Positions 12,701-26,100 of a stretch of 64,000 bases of DNA are shown piece by piece (position 1 is the first letter of the stretch; every line of letters begins with the position of its first letter). Origin of the DNA: Antitrichia curtipendula (taxonomy: Eukaryota > Streptophyta > Bryopsida > Hypnales > Leucodontaceae); contig OX579640.1 of the NCBI GenBank assembly GCA_951230915.1, positions 12,854,981 through 12,918,980 of the forward strand, written 5' to 3'. A program made the position numbers and the translations under genes. Below the pieces are notes generated by a model. It was not told the origin of the DNA, did not search any database, and saw only the letters and a list, made by a program, of their open reading frames with translations.

Positions 12701-15700
12701 GGATGGGTCGAGCTGTCTCGACTTGGCAGTATTCGATATGAGGTTATTGTTCATGTCAGAGGGAAGTTACACTGATGTTGGAGAGATTTGTTTTGCAGGC
12801 AACCAGACATGCCCGTCGCGTGTATGTTGGTGGTCTCCCACCAATGGCGAATGAGCAAGTGAGTAGAATATTCTATAATTTTCACGAGTTGTGTGTTTCT
12901 ATATGAGTATCGTTTGTTGTAATGTAGCAGTACAAATATTCTTACTTAAAAAGATTCCTTCACTACTGTTGAATTGGAAATGAAGGCATCCAAATTTTTT
13001 CCTTGAGCATTGTTTTCTAAAGTTTGGTCGGTTTACGTATATGGACAGACTATTGCAACATATTTCAGTCAGGTGATGGCTGCTGTGGGAGGAAATACTG
13101 CTGGACCAGGTATTTAATTTCTTTAAACCCCATGTCTAAGGGCTTTTTAGATGTTAGGTTATTTCACAGTAAACGGATAATCCCAGAAGTGGCCGCTTTG
13201 TTATAGTTTATCTCTCCTAACCGATGCCCTCCGTAGCTGATGCGAGATGCATGATCTTCCCCGCTACAATTGTATTTTCGAACATATTGTATGGGCGCTG
13301 TTTCTCTGAACTACCGGTTCTTACTGCGATTTTTATAATTGACAATAGCACGTGAGGAGAATATCATGTATTCATCAGAATTCAGCACTTTTTTTTGCTG
13401 TTGAACCACTTATTACAACATTTTTTTTCTATGTATTAGGTGACGCTGTTGTCAATGTGTACATCAACCAAGAGAAGAAGTTTGCTTTTGTTGAGATGCG
13501 GACCGTTGAAGAAGCTAGCAATGCTATGGCTCTGGATGGCATTATTTTTGAGGTATTTCCATCTCATCCCATTACAAATCACTGTTATTGGGTTATTATT
13601 TCTATTTTTTTTCTAACGGGAAAGTCTGTTGCATTGTGGATTAAACGTTGATTGTCCTCGATTCAAGGTGTCGCCCTACCCATTATCACGATGGGGGGCA
13701 TATTTACTGATGCACAGAACCGAACACCTTAGTTGAGAGTCTAAATGTTTGGATTGCTTGTTTTTCGACCGTAGAGGGCTGATTTTCGACCAGACCCTAA
13801 CACTCGTGGGTGAATCAATAGGACCCTCTGATACCTGTTTGACTCCTCTATACCGCTTCATGTGACCTCCCATGTCAGTTTGGTGCTCTGCAGAAACTAC
13901 AGCTTTGTCACCTACTTTTATTCTGTTGTTTTCTCAGGATGCATTTTGTTTTCTAACCTGAATTATGTTGGAAGACAACTGATGAAACACTTTACCTTTA
14001 CTTCGTTTATCAGGGAGTTTCTGTAAGAGTGAGAAGACCGAGTGATTATAATCCTTCCATGGCCGCAACTTTAGGTCCAAGTCAACCTAGTCCGCATCTC
14101 AACCTGGCGGCAGTCGGCTTAACTCCTGGGTACGATCTTCACCACCTTCAATAATCAGTTAGCAGTTTTGTCTTTTTCAATCCTTCTATGAAGAGTAGGA
14201 AGGAGTTCTTATTTTACTGTAAACTTGGTGTGGTGGAATATGTTTCAAGCTTATCTGCAGCATTAATTGAAGCCATGTACCAAATTGTGGAGTTGGTAAA
14301 TTGGTGTACTGATTGTGGAGCTAGCATATTGTTGTGCTAGTTGTGGGGGCGATATATTGTTGTGCTCGTTTCCCGATTTTGACGTTGATGCTTGTTAAAC
14401 TAATTTGTTTTGAATTTTATAGAAGCGCTGCCGGAGGGGCTGATGGACCTGACCGTATCTTTGTCGGAGGTTTGCCCTACTATTTGACTGAGGTTCAGAT
14501 CAAAGAGTTACTTGAGTCGTTTGGGTAAGATTTCTTCGATTGCATGCATATGGTATTGAGTTCTTCGCTTTAGGGGGATCGTATGATCGAACACGAAGGT
14601 ACTGATCTTTTTGTTTCCTTTGTGTTTTCAAGTCCTCTGCGAGGTTTTGATCTTGTCAAGGACCGTGATACTGGGAACTCTAAAGGGTATGGCTTCTGTG
14701 TTTATCAGGTATGTCGTTTACGACTCATTTCAAGGACTGTCCATTTTAATTTATACATCTTGTTTTTCCTGAAGTACCCAATAATTAATTCCCTTGGAAA
14801 TCATTGTCTGTTAAGTTTGTTTGTCTTTGATTCCATGCATAAGGGTCACAGAATTAGTTAAATAAAATCAGCTGGACATCTTCGTGGTTAACTTGTGAGG
14901 TGTGACCAACCACATTATCTGCAGGACCCGTCTGTTACTACTGACGTTGCCATAGCGGCACTTAATGGTTTGAAAATGGGCGATAAGACTCTAAGCGTGC
15001 GTCGGGCGTCTGCCAGGTAGAGAAATTTGCTTATCTTGCTCACTTTGTCCGTCTGTGTGTCTACTTTCCTTTCGCAGGATCCTTCAGTTGTGGATATTGC
15101 CTGTGCAACGCTTAATGGCATGAAAATGGATGACAAGACTTTAAACGTTCGCCGAGCCACGGCAAGGTTGGCTTTAGTCCACTTACAGGTCTTGGGATTC
15201 ATTTTTGTTCATTGGCTTTCCTTTGGAAAGTCAATGCTTACAATACCACGTATTATACTTTGTATGGATGTCCGTCGACTCCGTGGGGATTTGAAACTAT
15301 CCTTTATTTCATCTTTTTGATGAAGAATTCTTACTGCATTTAGTAAGAATCAATTTAGCCTGTTTCTTTTCTAAAATGCCAACTCGTCAAAGTTTAGTTT
15401 AGTTCTAGTGTTCGATGAATTTTTGACTCGATATACATATGAGATGTTCCATAGTTTCAAGGGCTCGAAGAGTGTTTCGTTTTTCCATTTCTAATCTGAT
15501 GTTATGTGCTGTTGTTGCAGCGGACAACCCAAGCCTGATCAAGCAAATGTTTTGGCGCATGCACAACAGCAAATTGCCATGCAGGTAATGTTCAAATGTT
15601 CTGTGAAGACTAGGGAAGATGCTTTATGACTGTTTTGTGGATTTGTTCTTTTCTTTTGCCCAATTATGACATCAAAATCTGTCAAATACCTTTGGCATGC

Positions 15701-16612
15701 TATCAGCTTTTCATGTTTCTGTACTCACGAACCCATGGATGTGCAGAAACTTGCATTACAAGCTAGTGGCGCCAATGCAGTGGCCCTAGGTGGCATGTCA
15801 ATGTTCCCAATGATGACCGGGATGGGAAATGGCCTTGCTTTAGAAAATCCTACCAAGGTTGTCGCATTGACTGAGGTAATTTCCCTTTCTTGACCCTAAG
15901 AAAATAGTCTTGAATATTAATTTTGAGTGATTATTTTTGTTTTTGTTGCAGGCTTTATACTATGGGTGGGAAGAAGACATATCGTCTTCTTCTGACATGA
16001 TCTGAAAGGGGTGTTAACTTCTTAGGATACTTACTGCTCGTAAATGTGTTCAGGTTGTAACACCCCGCCAGCTGGAGGATACCGAAGAGTACGAGGAAAT
16101 CCTGGAAGACATGAAGACTGAATGCGGGAAGTATGGTACGTGTTCAGGAAGCAATCTAGTAGCAACTTGTCACAGTTGAGTTCAGGCTCGTTTCTTTTTT
16201 TTTTAGACAGGTCTGGATGTCGGAGCGTTTGATTCATTTGTATTGTTGTCGCAGGGAACTTGGTGAATGTTGTCATTCCAAGACCCAGAGGTGGTGAAGA
16301 TGTTCCTGGATTGGGCAAGGTCTGAAAAAAATTCTAAACTCCTATCTAAAGGTGTTCATCAATTTCATATTCTAGAACTACTTTTTAAACTCTTTTCAAC
16401 TCAATGTCACAGATAAGTCTAGACTTCTGGTACCAGGTCAGTTCTTTCTTTAACAGTGGATTCTCTTTTCTCAGGTCTTTCTTGAGTATTCTGATATTGC
16501 TGGTGCCGCAAAAGCGAAGGCTTCACTTCATGGGCGGAGATTCGATGAGAACTTGGTTGTTGCTGTGTACTATCCGGAGGACAAGTTCGAAGCGGGGGAT
16601 TACGGAGGTTAA
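9777..16612 (+). CDS. U2AF65: Splicing factor U2AF large subunit (U2AF65)
   Basis: Binds the polypyrimidine tract at 3' splice sites and recruits U2 snRNP in the nucleus, normally as a dimer with U2AF35. Exons: 9777-9902, 11132-11310, 11556-11684, 11892-11956, 12204-12274, 12420-12464, 12799-12858, 13049-13109, 13440-13552, 14014-14129, 14423-14524, 14633-14708, then 14925-15016 or 15078-15166, 15521-15584, 15747-15875, 16054-16135, 16255-16319, 16475-16612. All junctions are GT-AG and phases agree, giving 569 or 570 residues. The order is an acidic/basic start (1-42), an RS domain (about 43-145), a linker with GFDMAPPG, RRM1 with VYVGGL (213-218) and KKFAFVEM, RRM2 with IFVGGLP (334-340) and KGYGFCVY (373-380), and a C-terminal UHM (about 470-569) with the RXF-type motif RRF (545-547). 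The ATG is the first in frame and follows ATCACC. Confidence 0.95.
14925..15016 (+). other. U2AF65: U2AF65 alternative exon 13A (end of RRM2)
   Basis: 92-nt exon encoding DPSVTTDVAIAALNGLKMGD and on to the last strand of RRM2, bounded by GCAG and GTAGAG. It is a paralogue of the exon at 15078-15166. Compared with the usual plant DPSVTD form it has one extra Thr. It enters in phase 0 and leaves two bases, exactly like 13B, so either one alone joins the next exon in frame. Confidence 0.85.
15078..15166 (+). other. U2AF65: U2AF65 alternative exon 13B (end of RRM2)
   Basis: 89-nt exon encoding DPSVVDIACATLNGMKMDDK and the final strand of RRM2, bounded by CGCAG and GTTGGC (a weak-looking donor). 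It lies 61 nt after exon 13A. Including both exons adds 181 nt and skipping both adds 0; both shift the frame relative to the required remainder of two, so exactly one can be used for a full-length protein. Confidence 0.85.
15952..16005 (+). other. U2AF65: Possible alternative 3' splice site giving early stop in U2AF65
   Basis: Inside the intron 15876-16053, a T-rich tract followed by TTGTTGCAG ends at 15951. Its pyrimidine tract looks stronger than that of the annotated acceptor at 16053. Use of it keeps the frame for 17 codons (starting ALYYGWEEDI) and then meets TGA at 16003-16005. The product would keep both RRMs and lose the UHM, or the mRNA would be degraded. This is a reading of splice signals, not proof of use. 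Confidence 0.4.
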
Positions 16613-16616
16613 TAAA
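16611..16616 (+). other. AATAAA overlapping the U2AF65 stop codon
   Basis: The stop TAA (16610-16612) overlaps an AATAAA hexamer. Genic-looking composition continues to about 17000, so the main poly(A) site is probably further downstream. The hexamer could mark a very short 3' UTR form. Confidence 0.25.
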
Positions 16617-19600
16617 GCTTGCGTGGTGACATTCTGGTCTCTTTTGAAGAGATCCTGCATTGTGGGGGACATTGTAAGTTGATTTTAGAAAATGCCACTT
16701 TAGGGTTTATGTCTCTGGGATAGTTTTGCTCGCTGCAGTGATTCTGTATGCTCAGATATGTGAGTTTTACTCGGCGTTTTCAGAAACCTACATTAGTCAA
16801 TGCCACGTTTTGACGGATTTGTATGTTGTTTGGTGTTTTGTGGTATTTTGTTTTGCAGTGAATCTTGCTGTAGTGAACTTTCTATAAAGTGCTACCAAGG
16901 GTCCTTGATCTTGTAGTTTAGTGTTGTCTGAGGTTTGTCTGCCCACGGAGCACATCCTCTACAGTTTAATTTGTAGACCAGCTGTTTCAAATTGTAATGA
17001 GAAAGAAAAGCCAAAAAACTGTCTCACTTTTGCTTTGCGAATATGTCACCACGTAGTGCTATCGATTTAGTGAAGGTGATATGATGTGGTTTCCAATTTT
17101 CACCATATTTTAATGGATGCATCGATACTGCTGGAGTATATCATTGAAATTGACATTTGAACATTGCTATGTGAGTTACTTTTTTTTCCTGAAATGTTAC
17201 GTATGAAACCAGAGTACAGAATGTACAGTACCCGGTGACTCTGAATTGTCCACCTGCCATTCAAAAGAAAACTTTAAGAATGTATTATATGAATATCATT
17301 TTTCATCTTAGCACAATTAACATGCTTATGCAATTCCGATCAAGTATACCAAATTTGGATTTCAGAATATCGGAACTCCATTTTGGTGAAATGTTTCATT
17401 AAATTTTGATGATCTTACACAATATTTCATTGAATAATATTGATGATTAGTTTTTTTTAACTTGATTGCAGCAATATGTACATCTTTCCTTCAATAAGCA
17501 TCTACAAAAAGTAATGATTATAATAAAAAAATATTTATTTTTCAAAATTTGGACGTGCGTATAAATGTTTCCTACGTATTATCACAATTGAATTAAAAAT
17601 TTCATCACCAATTATCGTATAAAACTATGAATTTTAAATGAAGTAATTCATCAAAAATGGAGTTTTATTTTTTTGAAATTCAAACTTGGTATGCTTGATC
17701 AAAATTACTTAAGAATTGAATGTTGACCATGCAAAACAAAAAATGTCAATTATATTATATTTTATTCAAATTCTTTTGAATGGTAGAATGGAGTGGACGC
17801 TTGAGAGTTGTTGGGTATTTTTTCCTTTCATAGTATGCATATATGAATGCAAAAAATGGTTTAGGGTACACCATATTTTTTAACTTTGCAAATTCATAGC
17901 ATATTCATATATATTCAAAACATCAATTTCTTTTAAAAATTAATGATTTTCAATTGTGATTGTATTAAAAATAGTTTCATGTGTTGATTCCACCTAAAAG
18001 TATGTGGAATTGTTTGAACTGATGGTGCTTTTTATAAAACTAAAACCGTTTACTCGTCTCAAGCAAACAAAATCTCTAAGTCTCCTACTTGGAATTGTTT
18101 ACCTTAAAGAATGGGTCGGTGACTAGGAAATCACTCCTTTTGAATCATTTGTTTAAAAAACCCATAAGCACTCATTGGAAGTCATACTATTGTAGAAGAC
18201 TTTCCTTTTCTAACAAAATTTTGAGGATGAATAGTTGTACTTTGCATAAGTCATAAAAAAAATTTAGACAATTGGAAATTATATTGATTTTTTTATGAAA
18301 AAGAGAAAAAAATTCATATCAAATAGAAAATATGGCAAAAGAATTTGCATAATTTGACCATAGTTTTATAAGTTTCATTTCATCATACTGTTGGGAATTG
18401 AAGTTCCAGTGTCATTTTATCTTTTTGATTCTACATGGATATAGACTATATTTTGAATTTTAAGAAAATGTCATCTTCACTGCCAAACATTAATTAAAGT
18501 TGATAACTATGATTCTATAAATGACTGAAAATAATAAAGATTTATTTATTTCCTACACAACCTTGTCTTTGAAGGAATATTACAAAACTCTAACATATAT
18601 TTAAAAAACATTTTATACCTACTATATCTATTTAGTACAATATGTATTTTTGAGCCTCTACTTCAAGAGTATTCTATGGGGTTTTTTTTATATGAAGTTA
18701 TATTTTGCAATATCATAATTTTTGATAAATAAGGTTTGGTATTCTCTTTGAATTACTAATAAGATCCAATAAATGCAATTATTGTTTAGTAATAATTATG
18801 CTTAATTATTATTAGTGACAATTGTAGTAAACATGCCTTACAAATCAAACAAACCATGCTTTTCAAACACCTAGCCTCTACTATTAGCTATTAGTGAATG
18901 TAATACAAAGCTTTCAAAGCCACACTATTTATAAAATAAATAAATTAGTGTAGGCTAAAATATTACTTTATCCTACCAATTTCCAAAAATATGAAATTTT
19001 GTAGGTGACACAAAGGTCTCCTTTACAATAGAGACTAGAAAGCATAAGAACAAATTTTCAGCTTACGGAAAAGAATGATGTGAACAACACTTTTACCCGT
19101 CGTAGGAAAAAATTTATAGAATATTTGAGTATATGGAATTAAAGGCAAGCGAATCAATCCATAGAGTTGGATTGACAACAATTTCAATGGATCTATATGT
19201 CAAAGGGCTCATAGCCAACCATTTTAGAAGAATTCACATTATAAGTTGGCCCTAGTTCAATAAATATACTAAAACTACAAATTCAACATTAGTGTGACCC
19301 CTTTCACTTGAGACTTCTTTTAAAAGTAGACCTTTCAAAGCCTTGTGACAAATCATAGACCTTGAAATATTTTCTCTATTACTTTTGGCATTGTAGTCTA
19401 CCATCCACTAATGGTACAAATCAATGGAAACTCTATTTTCTTTAATTTGATTGCCTAGAAAACATCCATACTGCTTGTCTAAATTAGATTGAATGTGAAA
19501 CAATTGTGACATAAGCAATGATAATGATAAGTGTACTGTAGGTAGAACGTCTTTTAGTACATGGTGTTGGGACTATGCACTAAGAGAGGTTTATGCATTT

Positions 19601-21944
19601 AGAAAGGTGTAATAACGGCCACCTAACTAATGTTGGCTCTAACTACATTACTTTTTAGAAAAAGTCTTTGAAATTAGGCCTACCTACTAATTGCAAAAGT
19701 GACAATTATCAACACTAAAAAAGAATGCACTGAAGTAGATTCTATTTGTATAGGCAATGATAATGGCAAGTGGAAGGCACCTATGACCTTAGCTCATTGG
19801 CTTTGGCCTTGACACACAAATGAGATGGTTATGAATTCAAACTTGGAGGATGGTAGGATGCATGCTTCTATATAGTCCATCCAAGAGTGATCAAATAATC
19901 TTGTTGTCATATGCAAACTTGATTTTGTGGGGAAAAAGAAGATGTCAGTTCCATGTATGGTCTATTTCTTAACAAAAGCATCAAGGACGGAATTCACCAT
20001 CAATATGTTCATGAGGCTTAGATGTCTGGCTTCAAAAATGACTTCACCATCTAAATCTATAAGGCTAAGATAGATAACTTCATTTATGCCAATCTTTCAT
20101 ACTAAAATTAACATTCTTTTAGGCTAGTGTGTCAAAAATTCTAAAATATCATTGAAGAGAGGGTCACATTCTTTTAGGCAAGTATGTCAAAAATTCTAAA
20201 ATATCATTGAAGAGAGGGTCACATTAATCCCTAACAAACTAATTCTATTGTCATATAGTCACACTTTATTTTTGAGCCCATTTTTAATGTTGTAAATTAT
20301 ACTTGACTTTCAATGTAACACTTTTGAAATTATATGAAACTATGTATAGTTTCTTAGTGACAGTGAAAAAACTCAATTAGTTTTGTAATAAATTATAAAT
20401 TTTATTGTTTTAAATTAATGAATGAACATAAATTGTTTAAAAAAAAATCTATCCAATTAATTTGAAAAATTCCCAAAGCCACAAAAATATTGTTAAAAAA
20501 TTTAAAATAACTTTTTTTCTTTTTTAGATCCAAGACACTCTTACAGTTGGCCTTCAAGGGTGAAAGAACTACCATCAAGCTAAATCAATTAGCCTTTATA
20601 TAATTAATTGATCATTTTAAAAAATTGTCATGTGCAAATATAACCTTTGCTATAGCTATAGATGTTGATTATATTAAAATTTATGGTAGTCAAAAATCAA
20701 GTTATTGTAATTTTTTTGAGTGTATATATGAAACTATATCAATTAGAATATATATTAGAATTATTTGTAATTTTTATACAAAAAATTAATGATAAAATGA
20801 AAAACCATATTTTATAATTTAAATTTAAAAATAAATTTTAAATGAAAAAATACAATGAAAAACATTAAATATTGTGGAATTTGGATTTTCAGTCATGGAG
20901 CTTCTCATTAGGGGAGATTTGAGACCTCCAAAGGGCTGTTTTAGGGCTGTTCCTGCTGCTGGGAACAATTAGGTTATTAAAAAAAATAAAAAATAAAAAA
21001 TAAAAAAACTTAATTTTTTTATATTACTTTTACTTTTTATTTAAAAATATTAAAAAATTAATTTATTGTTATTTTCTGACATGGCACAATTGCGACCACG
21101 TTAGACTACACATGTGGCAAAGTTCTCAGGCTAGGAACGCATTGGGAACTTGCAGTCATCCATTGGCTTTAAAATGTCTTCTACGGAATTTAGTAGAATT
21201 TTGTCTAGTAATGACAATTCAGTGAATTTTACAATTTTTCCAAAGTTTTGAGATGGATTGGAAAGATACCTTATTAGACTTCATTTCTAAATCTAAATCT
21301 AAATAAAGAATGAACTCTTTGAATGTTACAAATCAAGTTGACTAACATACATCCACTTTGAAGATGCATGACATTTCAGAATTAACTCAGTAACAACACA
21401 ATTGCATGGCCTAAAAGTGTCTAATGGATGAGTTGTTAGGAATCATTGTAGAAATGAAGAATGCACCTTTTGGTTTAGAATTAGACCCTTTTTGAGTGAA
21501 TACCTTGGTCATACACCGACCTCCATCTAGAGTTAAATTCTAAGGTTTGAGGAATCCAATTTGGGTTGCAATATGGTGTTTTATGTATATTTGACATACA
21601 AAGTGTATGAATTGATGTATACACCAATTGCAAAAGTTTGTATTTATGTTGAATTAAATCCAATGATACATAGCCTTTCCAGTTTAGATCTCATTGCACC
21701 TCCTACATATTTGAGAAGTTGCAAAATGATCATGTATTCTACATATACGTTGCCATATTTGAACTTGATATGATTTAGATAATAAAATGACCTTTATATG
21801 AAAAATATTAGTTGTTGAGTTTTCAATAGAACTGTGTATGTCTTTCTATATTTTAGTACATATACTTCATATTCTAATAGCTAGTAAAATACAAGACCAT
21901 ATATTCATTTGTGAATGCAATTTTTATAATTTTTATAATTTTTT
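16613..21944. other. U2AF65 3' flank, then AT-rich intergenic DNA
   Basis: About 16613-17000 has genic composition and is the likely 3' UTR of U2AF65. From there on the DNA is AT-rich with no frame above 70 codons that I recognise. Exceptions are the tandem duplication at 20111-20220 and a stretch at about 20930-21180 (AATAAA-rich, then GACATGGCAC and GTGGCA) that resembles 61780-61990. Both probably come from one dispersed repeat family. Confidence 0.55.
20111..20220. repeat. 55-bp tandem duplication
   Basis: Two adjacent units (20111-20165 and 20166-20220) start ACATTCTTTTAGGC and end GAGAGGGTC. They differ at only a few bases, so the duplication is recent compared with the repeats around it. 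Confidence 0.85.
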
Positions 21945-22457
21945 TATTAGACAAGGTTAGGTTTTCTTATTAGGACAATCTCACTGTTGGGATTATTGTA
22001 TTTCAATTCCACCTTAGACCTCTTAACAATTTAGTTTTTCCTTCAATCTTGAACCTATTTCTACTTAACAATTTTTTAAAGAATGAAAAATTGAGATTTT
22101 TTTTCTTCGTGAATTTGATTTCTTTAGATTCTCAACTCAGCTAATCAACATAAAAACTTAGGAAATCAAAATCAATAGTACAAAAACATTTTAATTAAGA
22201 GATTCAAAGCCAAAAGAATCTTGTCAAGCAAGCTGCCAAAAAACTTGTTTTCTTCACTATGGATGCAAATATCTTGCAATCTATGCATTCAAAATTTCTG
22301 AAATTTCTTCCATACATTCTTATACTAGTCCAATATATGATTCTATGGTTAGACATGCAAGAAAAACCCAATTTTTAATGTTTTTTGCTCTTCACAGTAG
22401 AAATGGTAGTTTTGAGTTTTTTTTGATGGAAAAGGGCCTCGATCCTTTACGGGTTAA
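21945..22457. mobile_element. 5'-truncated TTAA-type element
   Basis: The right end, read inward, is TTAACCCGTAAAGGATCGAG followed by GCC, close to the termini of the elements at 59568-60492 and 62988-63563. The interior from 21945 matches the second half of the element at 59568-60492 (for example CTTAACAATTTAGTTTTTCC at 22022). No left terminus is found, so about the first half is missing. Confidence 0.55.
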
Positions 22458-23174
22458 TTCTCATATTGAAACGTTTTTCCAAGTTCAAAGTCCAATTATT
22501 TTCTCTATGTTTTACTCTAAATAGAAATTTTACAGATTTTTCCTCCATTTTTTTTTCCCAATGTTTTCCAATTCCACCGCCTAACTTCCACGCTTTTTTT
22601 TTTTCCCCCAAACACAGGGCTTCAACTGCAGTAAACCCCAGTGCGAGTCTCCGGTCAAAGCTGCCAGATGTCGGTAATCTCATCCTTTGCCAATAGCGTA
22701 GTCTATTTTGAAGGCTGAGTAGGTGGGCCGGCTCGTCAGTTCGTCATCTGCCTTACTCATTCTCCCAAGCAGGGGGGCGGAGAAGCAAATTATTGTGAAA
22801 GGAATCTCTCCAAGCTCACCTTCCTACAACACAACCTCGTCGGCACATCCGAGGTCCAAAACAAACAACACCATCATCGTCGTCCTCATCACCATCTGAC
22901 GAACATAGCAAACCCAAGGATGGAGCATTGATGAGCAGGAACAATATCATACTGTTGTTCCTGGAGATGAAGTGGAGTGTACCAGGAGTCGATGGATGGC
23001 GTGTAAGCTTAGAGAAGCAAATGAGCTTAGAGTGAACAAGTGAATGATTGAATGCGCGAGTAGAGCGAGTAGAGTGTGTGAGTACGTTTGGGAGCCTCGG
23101 TTTGGTTTTGCTTGGAAGGGAAGGGGTTTGTGTGTGTGTGTGTGTGTGTGAGACAGCGAGAGATAGAGAGAGAG
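22458..23174 (+). promoter_or_regulatory. Likely promoter and 5' leader of the TPR gene
   Basis: Composition rises from AT-rich to mixed from about 22600. The leader next to the ATG holds a (TG)n run at 23129-23150 followed by GA-rich sequence to 23174. It also has a small inverted repeat around 22937-22965 (AGGAACAATA / TGTTGTTCCT). I see no clear TATA box. Confidence 0.4.
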
Positions 23175-26100
23175 ATGGGGAGTATGGAGAAGAGCGATGA
23201 GCATGTGACTTCGGTGGACGAGGCTTGCGAGGAAGCGGAAGAAGCCTTGAAGTAAGTTATTAGGGACTGATTGGGAAAAAAAAAGCTTTGGGAGGATGCA
23301 TCGTCGTCATCGTCGTCGTCGTCTTGCATGCTTTGTTGTTTTGGGGGGTTCTTTTGGTGGTGGTGGTGTTTGTCTTGGGTTCTCCGCCCCAGCTTGGGTC
23401 GTCTTAAGTTCTCCGCCATGGGCGATGCGCGATGCGTTCTTGTGGTGGTTGATGATGGCGATGACTATGCTTCTTTCTTGTGGAGTTTTGTGGAATTGGG
23501 AATTGGGTGATGGCATTTACAAGTGGGTGTGCGTAAGAATGAAATGAGGGTTGAGGTTGAGGTTGAGGGAGAGGATGCAATTTTTGACGATTATGTTGGA
23601 GTGTGAGCTTTTATTGGGAGATTACTATAGTGCATTTGGGGTATGAGAGTCAGGATCGAATACGATGATTTCTTAGGCAATCGTTGAAGACTACTTACTG
23701 TTGGAGGGATAGTGGTCAACCTCATTTGCATTCGAAGATTAGACGTTCAGCCAAAACATGCGTACTCCCAACGTGCTAATGCTGGTAGTACGTACACGTA
23801 CGTGCGTCTTCTATTGTGTCAGAATTTGAGATTTTCAAGGAAGTAGCTCGATCCTGAACCCTTATATTTTGGACATTAGGCTTAGTGCATCAATGGCAGG
23901 CTCATCAACGTTTACTCTCTTGTGAAACCTGAGAATAAGAACTAGCACAGAATGACAAGCTTCAAGTATCATTTCTGGTCTACTTTCTATTTTAGGGACC
24001 CTCATAAATTCAAATTCTACGGAGGAAATCGAGTAGGGTTTGTGGTATCAGCTAGCTAGGCCATCCCACTTAAGGACTAAATCAATTTTTTACAGAAATG
24101 GGGTTCTCTTGGGGTTGATCTCATTGACCTCTGTTTTTTTAGTTACACTAGGATCCTGTATGCTACCATTCTCCCCCAGTTTGTAAATTGAAGGTAGGAC
24201 AACATAGGGTTAGTGAATCTCTTGCAAAATCGAGTTCATTTCAAGCGATTTTGCCAGGCATTTATTCTTAACACAACCCCTTTGTGCTGGTGGTATGGAC
24301 TCTAATCCATGCGGGGTGATTTGGAGCAGACTCTTTCTTCAAGGCAAGTTCGATGAAGCCGAGGCATTTGTGGAGGAGAGAGTGAAAACAAGGGAACAGG
24401 AGCCGGGTGTGGTGCCCATCTTCACTCACTGCCATGCAGTCATTCTGTTTGCAAAGGCTGGCATTACGGGCACGGAGGTGGACAGGAAGCAGGCCATGGA
24501 GATGCTGAAAGAAGCGGCCAGTAAGGCTGGGGAGCATATACCCAAACAAGGTTGGGTGGCCAGCATTGCCACCTGGGGAATGGGCTACTTCACTTCTCCA
24601 AAGGCGCAGGAAGAAATTACTGAAGTGGAACTTAGCTGGTAAATTGAGCACTCCGCCACTTGAAAATTTCGTGATGTTTGCCTAGTTTTCAAGCCGGAAT
24701 GTGCCATATTTCAAATTGTGGATCTGAATGTCAAGGATGAATTCTTTTGTGATCTACCAAAGTGATGCTAGAAATGAGTTGTGTGTGTATTTCAGCCGCA
24801 TCATCGAAGCAGAGTCCACTTTCTTGTCTGCCATTCTTTGCTTCTTTGAGGAGTCAATGGCTGCTTTCTTTAGGGTGAGTATTTTTTCCCCTTCGTTTAG
24901 GCCTTTTAAGCAGATACTCTCATAGATGGTATCAAAATCGTTAAGACCCTGATTCCATCTCTTTTATTGACCCCTGTTAGCAACAGTAACTCATGCAATA
25001 GGTTAAGCTTGTTAGCAAGAGGAGTAAGCTTGACTTGGCTAAATTGCTGAAGCCACCGATCTTTGAATGAAAATAGGGTTGTCTACCTCCCCTTCAATAG
25101 TGGTCAACAACCTCCCACTTTGAATGGTTGCATAAGAAACTCAATCATGGTGATATCCTCTCTACTGCACTAAAGTGATCCCAAAAGATACACTCCTACA
25201 TCTTGGTTAAATGTTTAAAAGTGCCATAAATAGTAACCCCTTCCTTGTGGGATGCTTTTCAAGTTGTATTTCGAGATTTTTTTTTGTTGATCAATCTTAG
25301 TGCCTTGCAGGCAGCCTTGCTGACACGAACTGCTATTCGGGGTTACAGACACTGCCATAGTATTCTTAAAAACCAGGTATGCATTGTTGGACCATTTAAT
25401 CCCACTTCTAGAGCGTAATACCGGTGCTGCGTGAGAACTTGCTAGATTTTCTAAGCAGTATGTCCACAGGTTTGATTTGTAAAAATCCTTTTTGTGTTTG
25501 CCATAGCAAGCTGGAAGCAGAAGCAAGCACAATGTCGGAGCGGTGAAAATCGGCTTCGGTGGATTCAGCTTGGCTATCTCCTTGTTGCCTCCCCGGCTGT
25601 TAAGACTTCTCTCTGTGCTGGGCTTTCCTTGTGACCGTATCGCTGGCTTAGACTCCATTGATCAAAGCCTCCAGGGTGGCGGCCTTCGAGCTCCAGTAGG
25701 TGGCGTGTATGCATCTACCCCTTGCCTGCGCATCTTATGGTTTAAACTATTCCAAAACTAGAAAATCCTAATTGTTCGCAAAGATTTTTTGAAAACGTGA
25801 ACATTTCAATTGTTGTTCTTTGAATTCTAAAGGGTTAAGTTCTATACAAACAGTTTAGTAAAATGCACATCAACTTCGAAGTGCCCAAGCTAAAAATAGA
25901 AAGTGCGCTTTGGAAGCCGATAGTAGATTTTAGTAAATTCCAAAACATATACCAGCTATATTAAAATATGTCGGGTCTGACTTCTTCTTTCTGTTGCTAC
26001 ATTTTGTTACCTACCGTGAACTTCATTAGTGATTTATTCCAACTCCTGTAGATATGGATGTAGCCATTTGGGTTCTTACGGTTTAACACTCTTGGCATTA

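Noticed and set aside
15017..15077. Exons 13A and 13B both included
   Set aside because: The joint length of 181 nt shifts the frame, and the 61-nt intron is probably too short.
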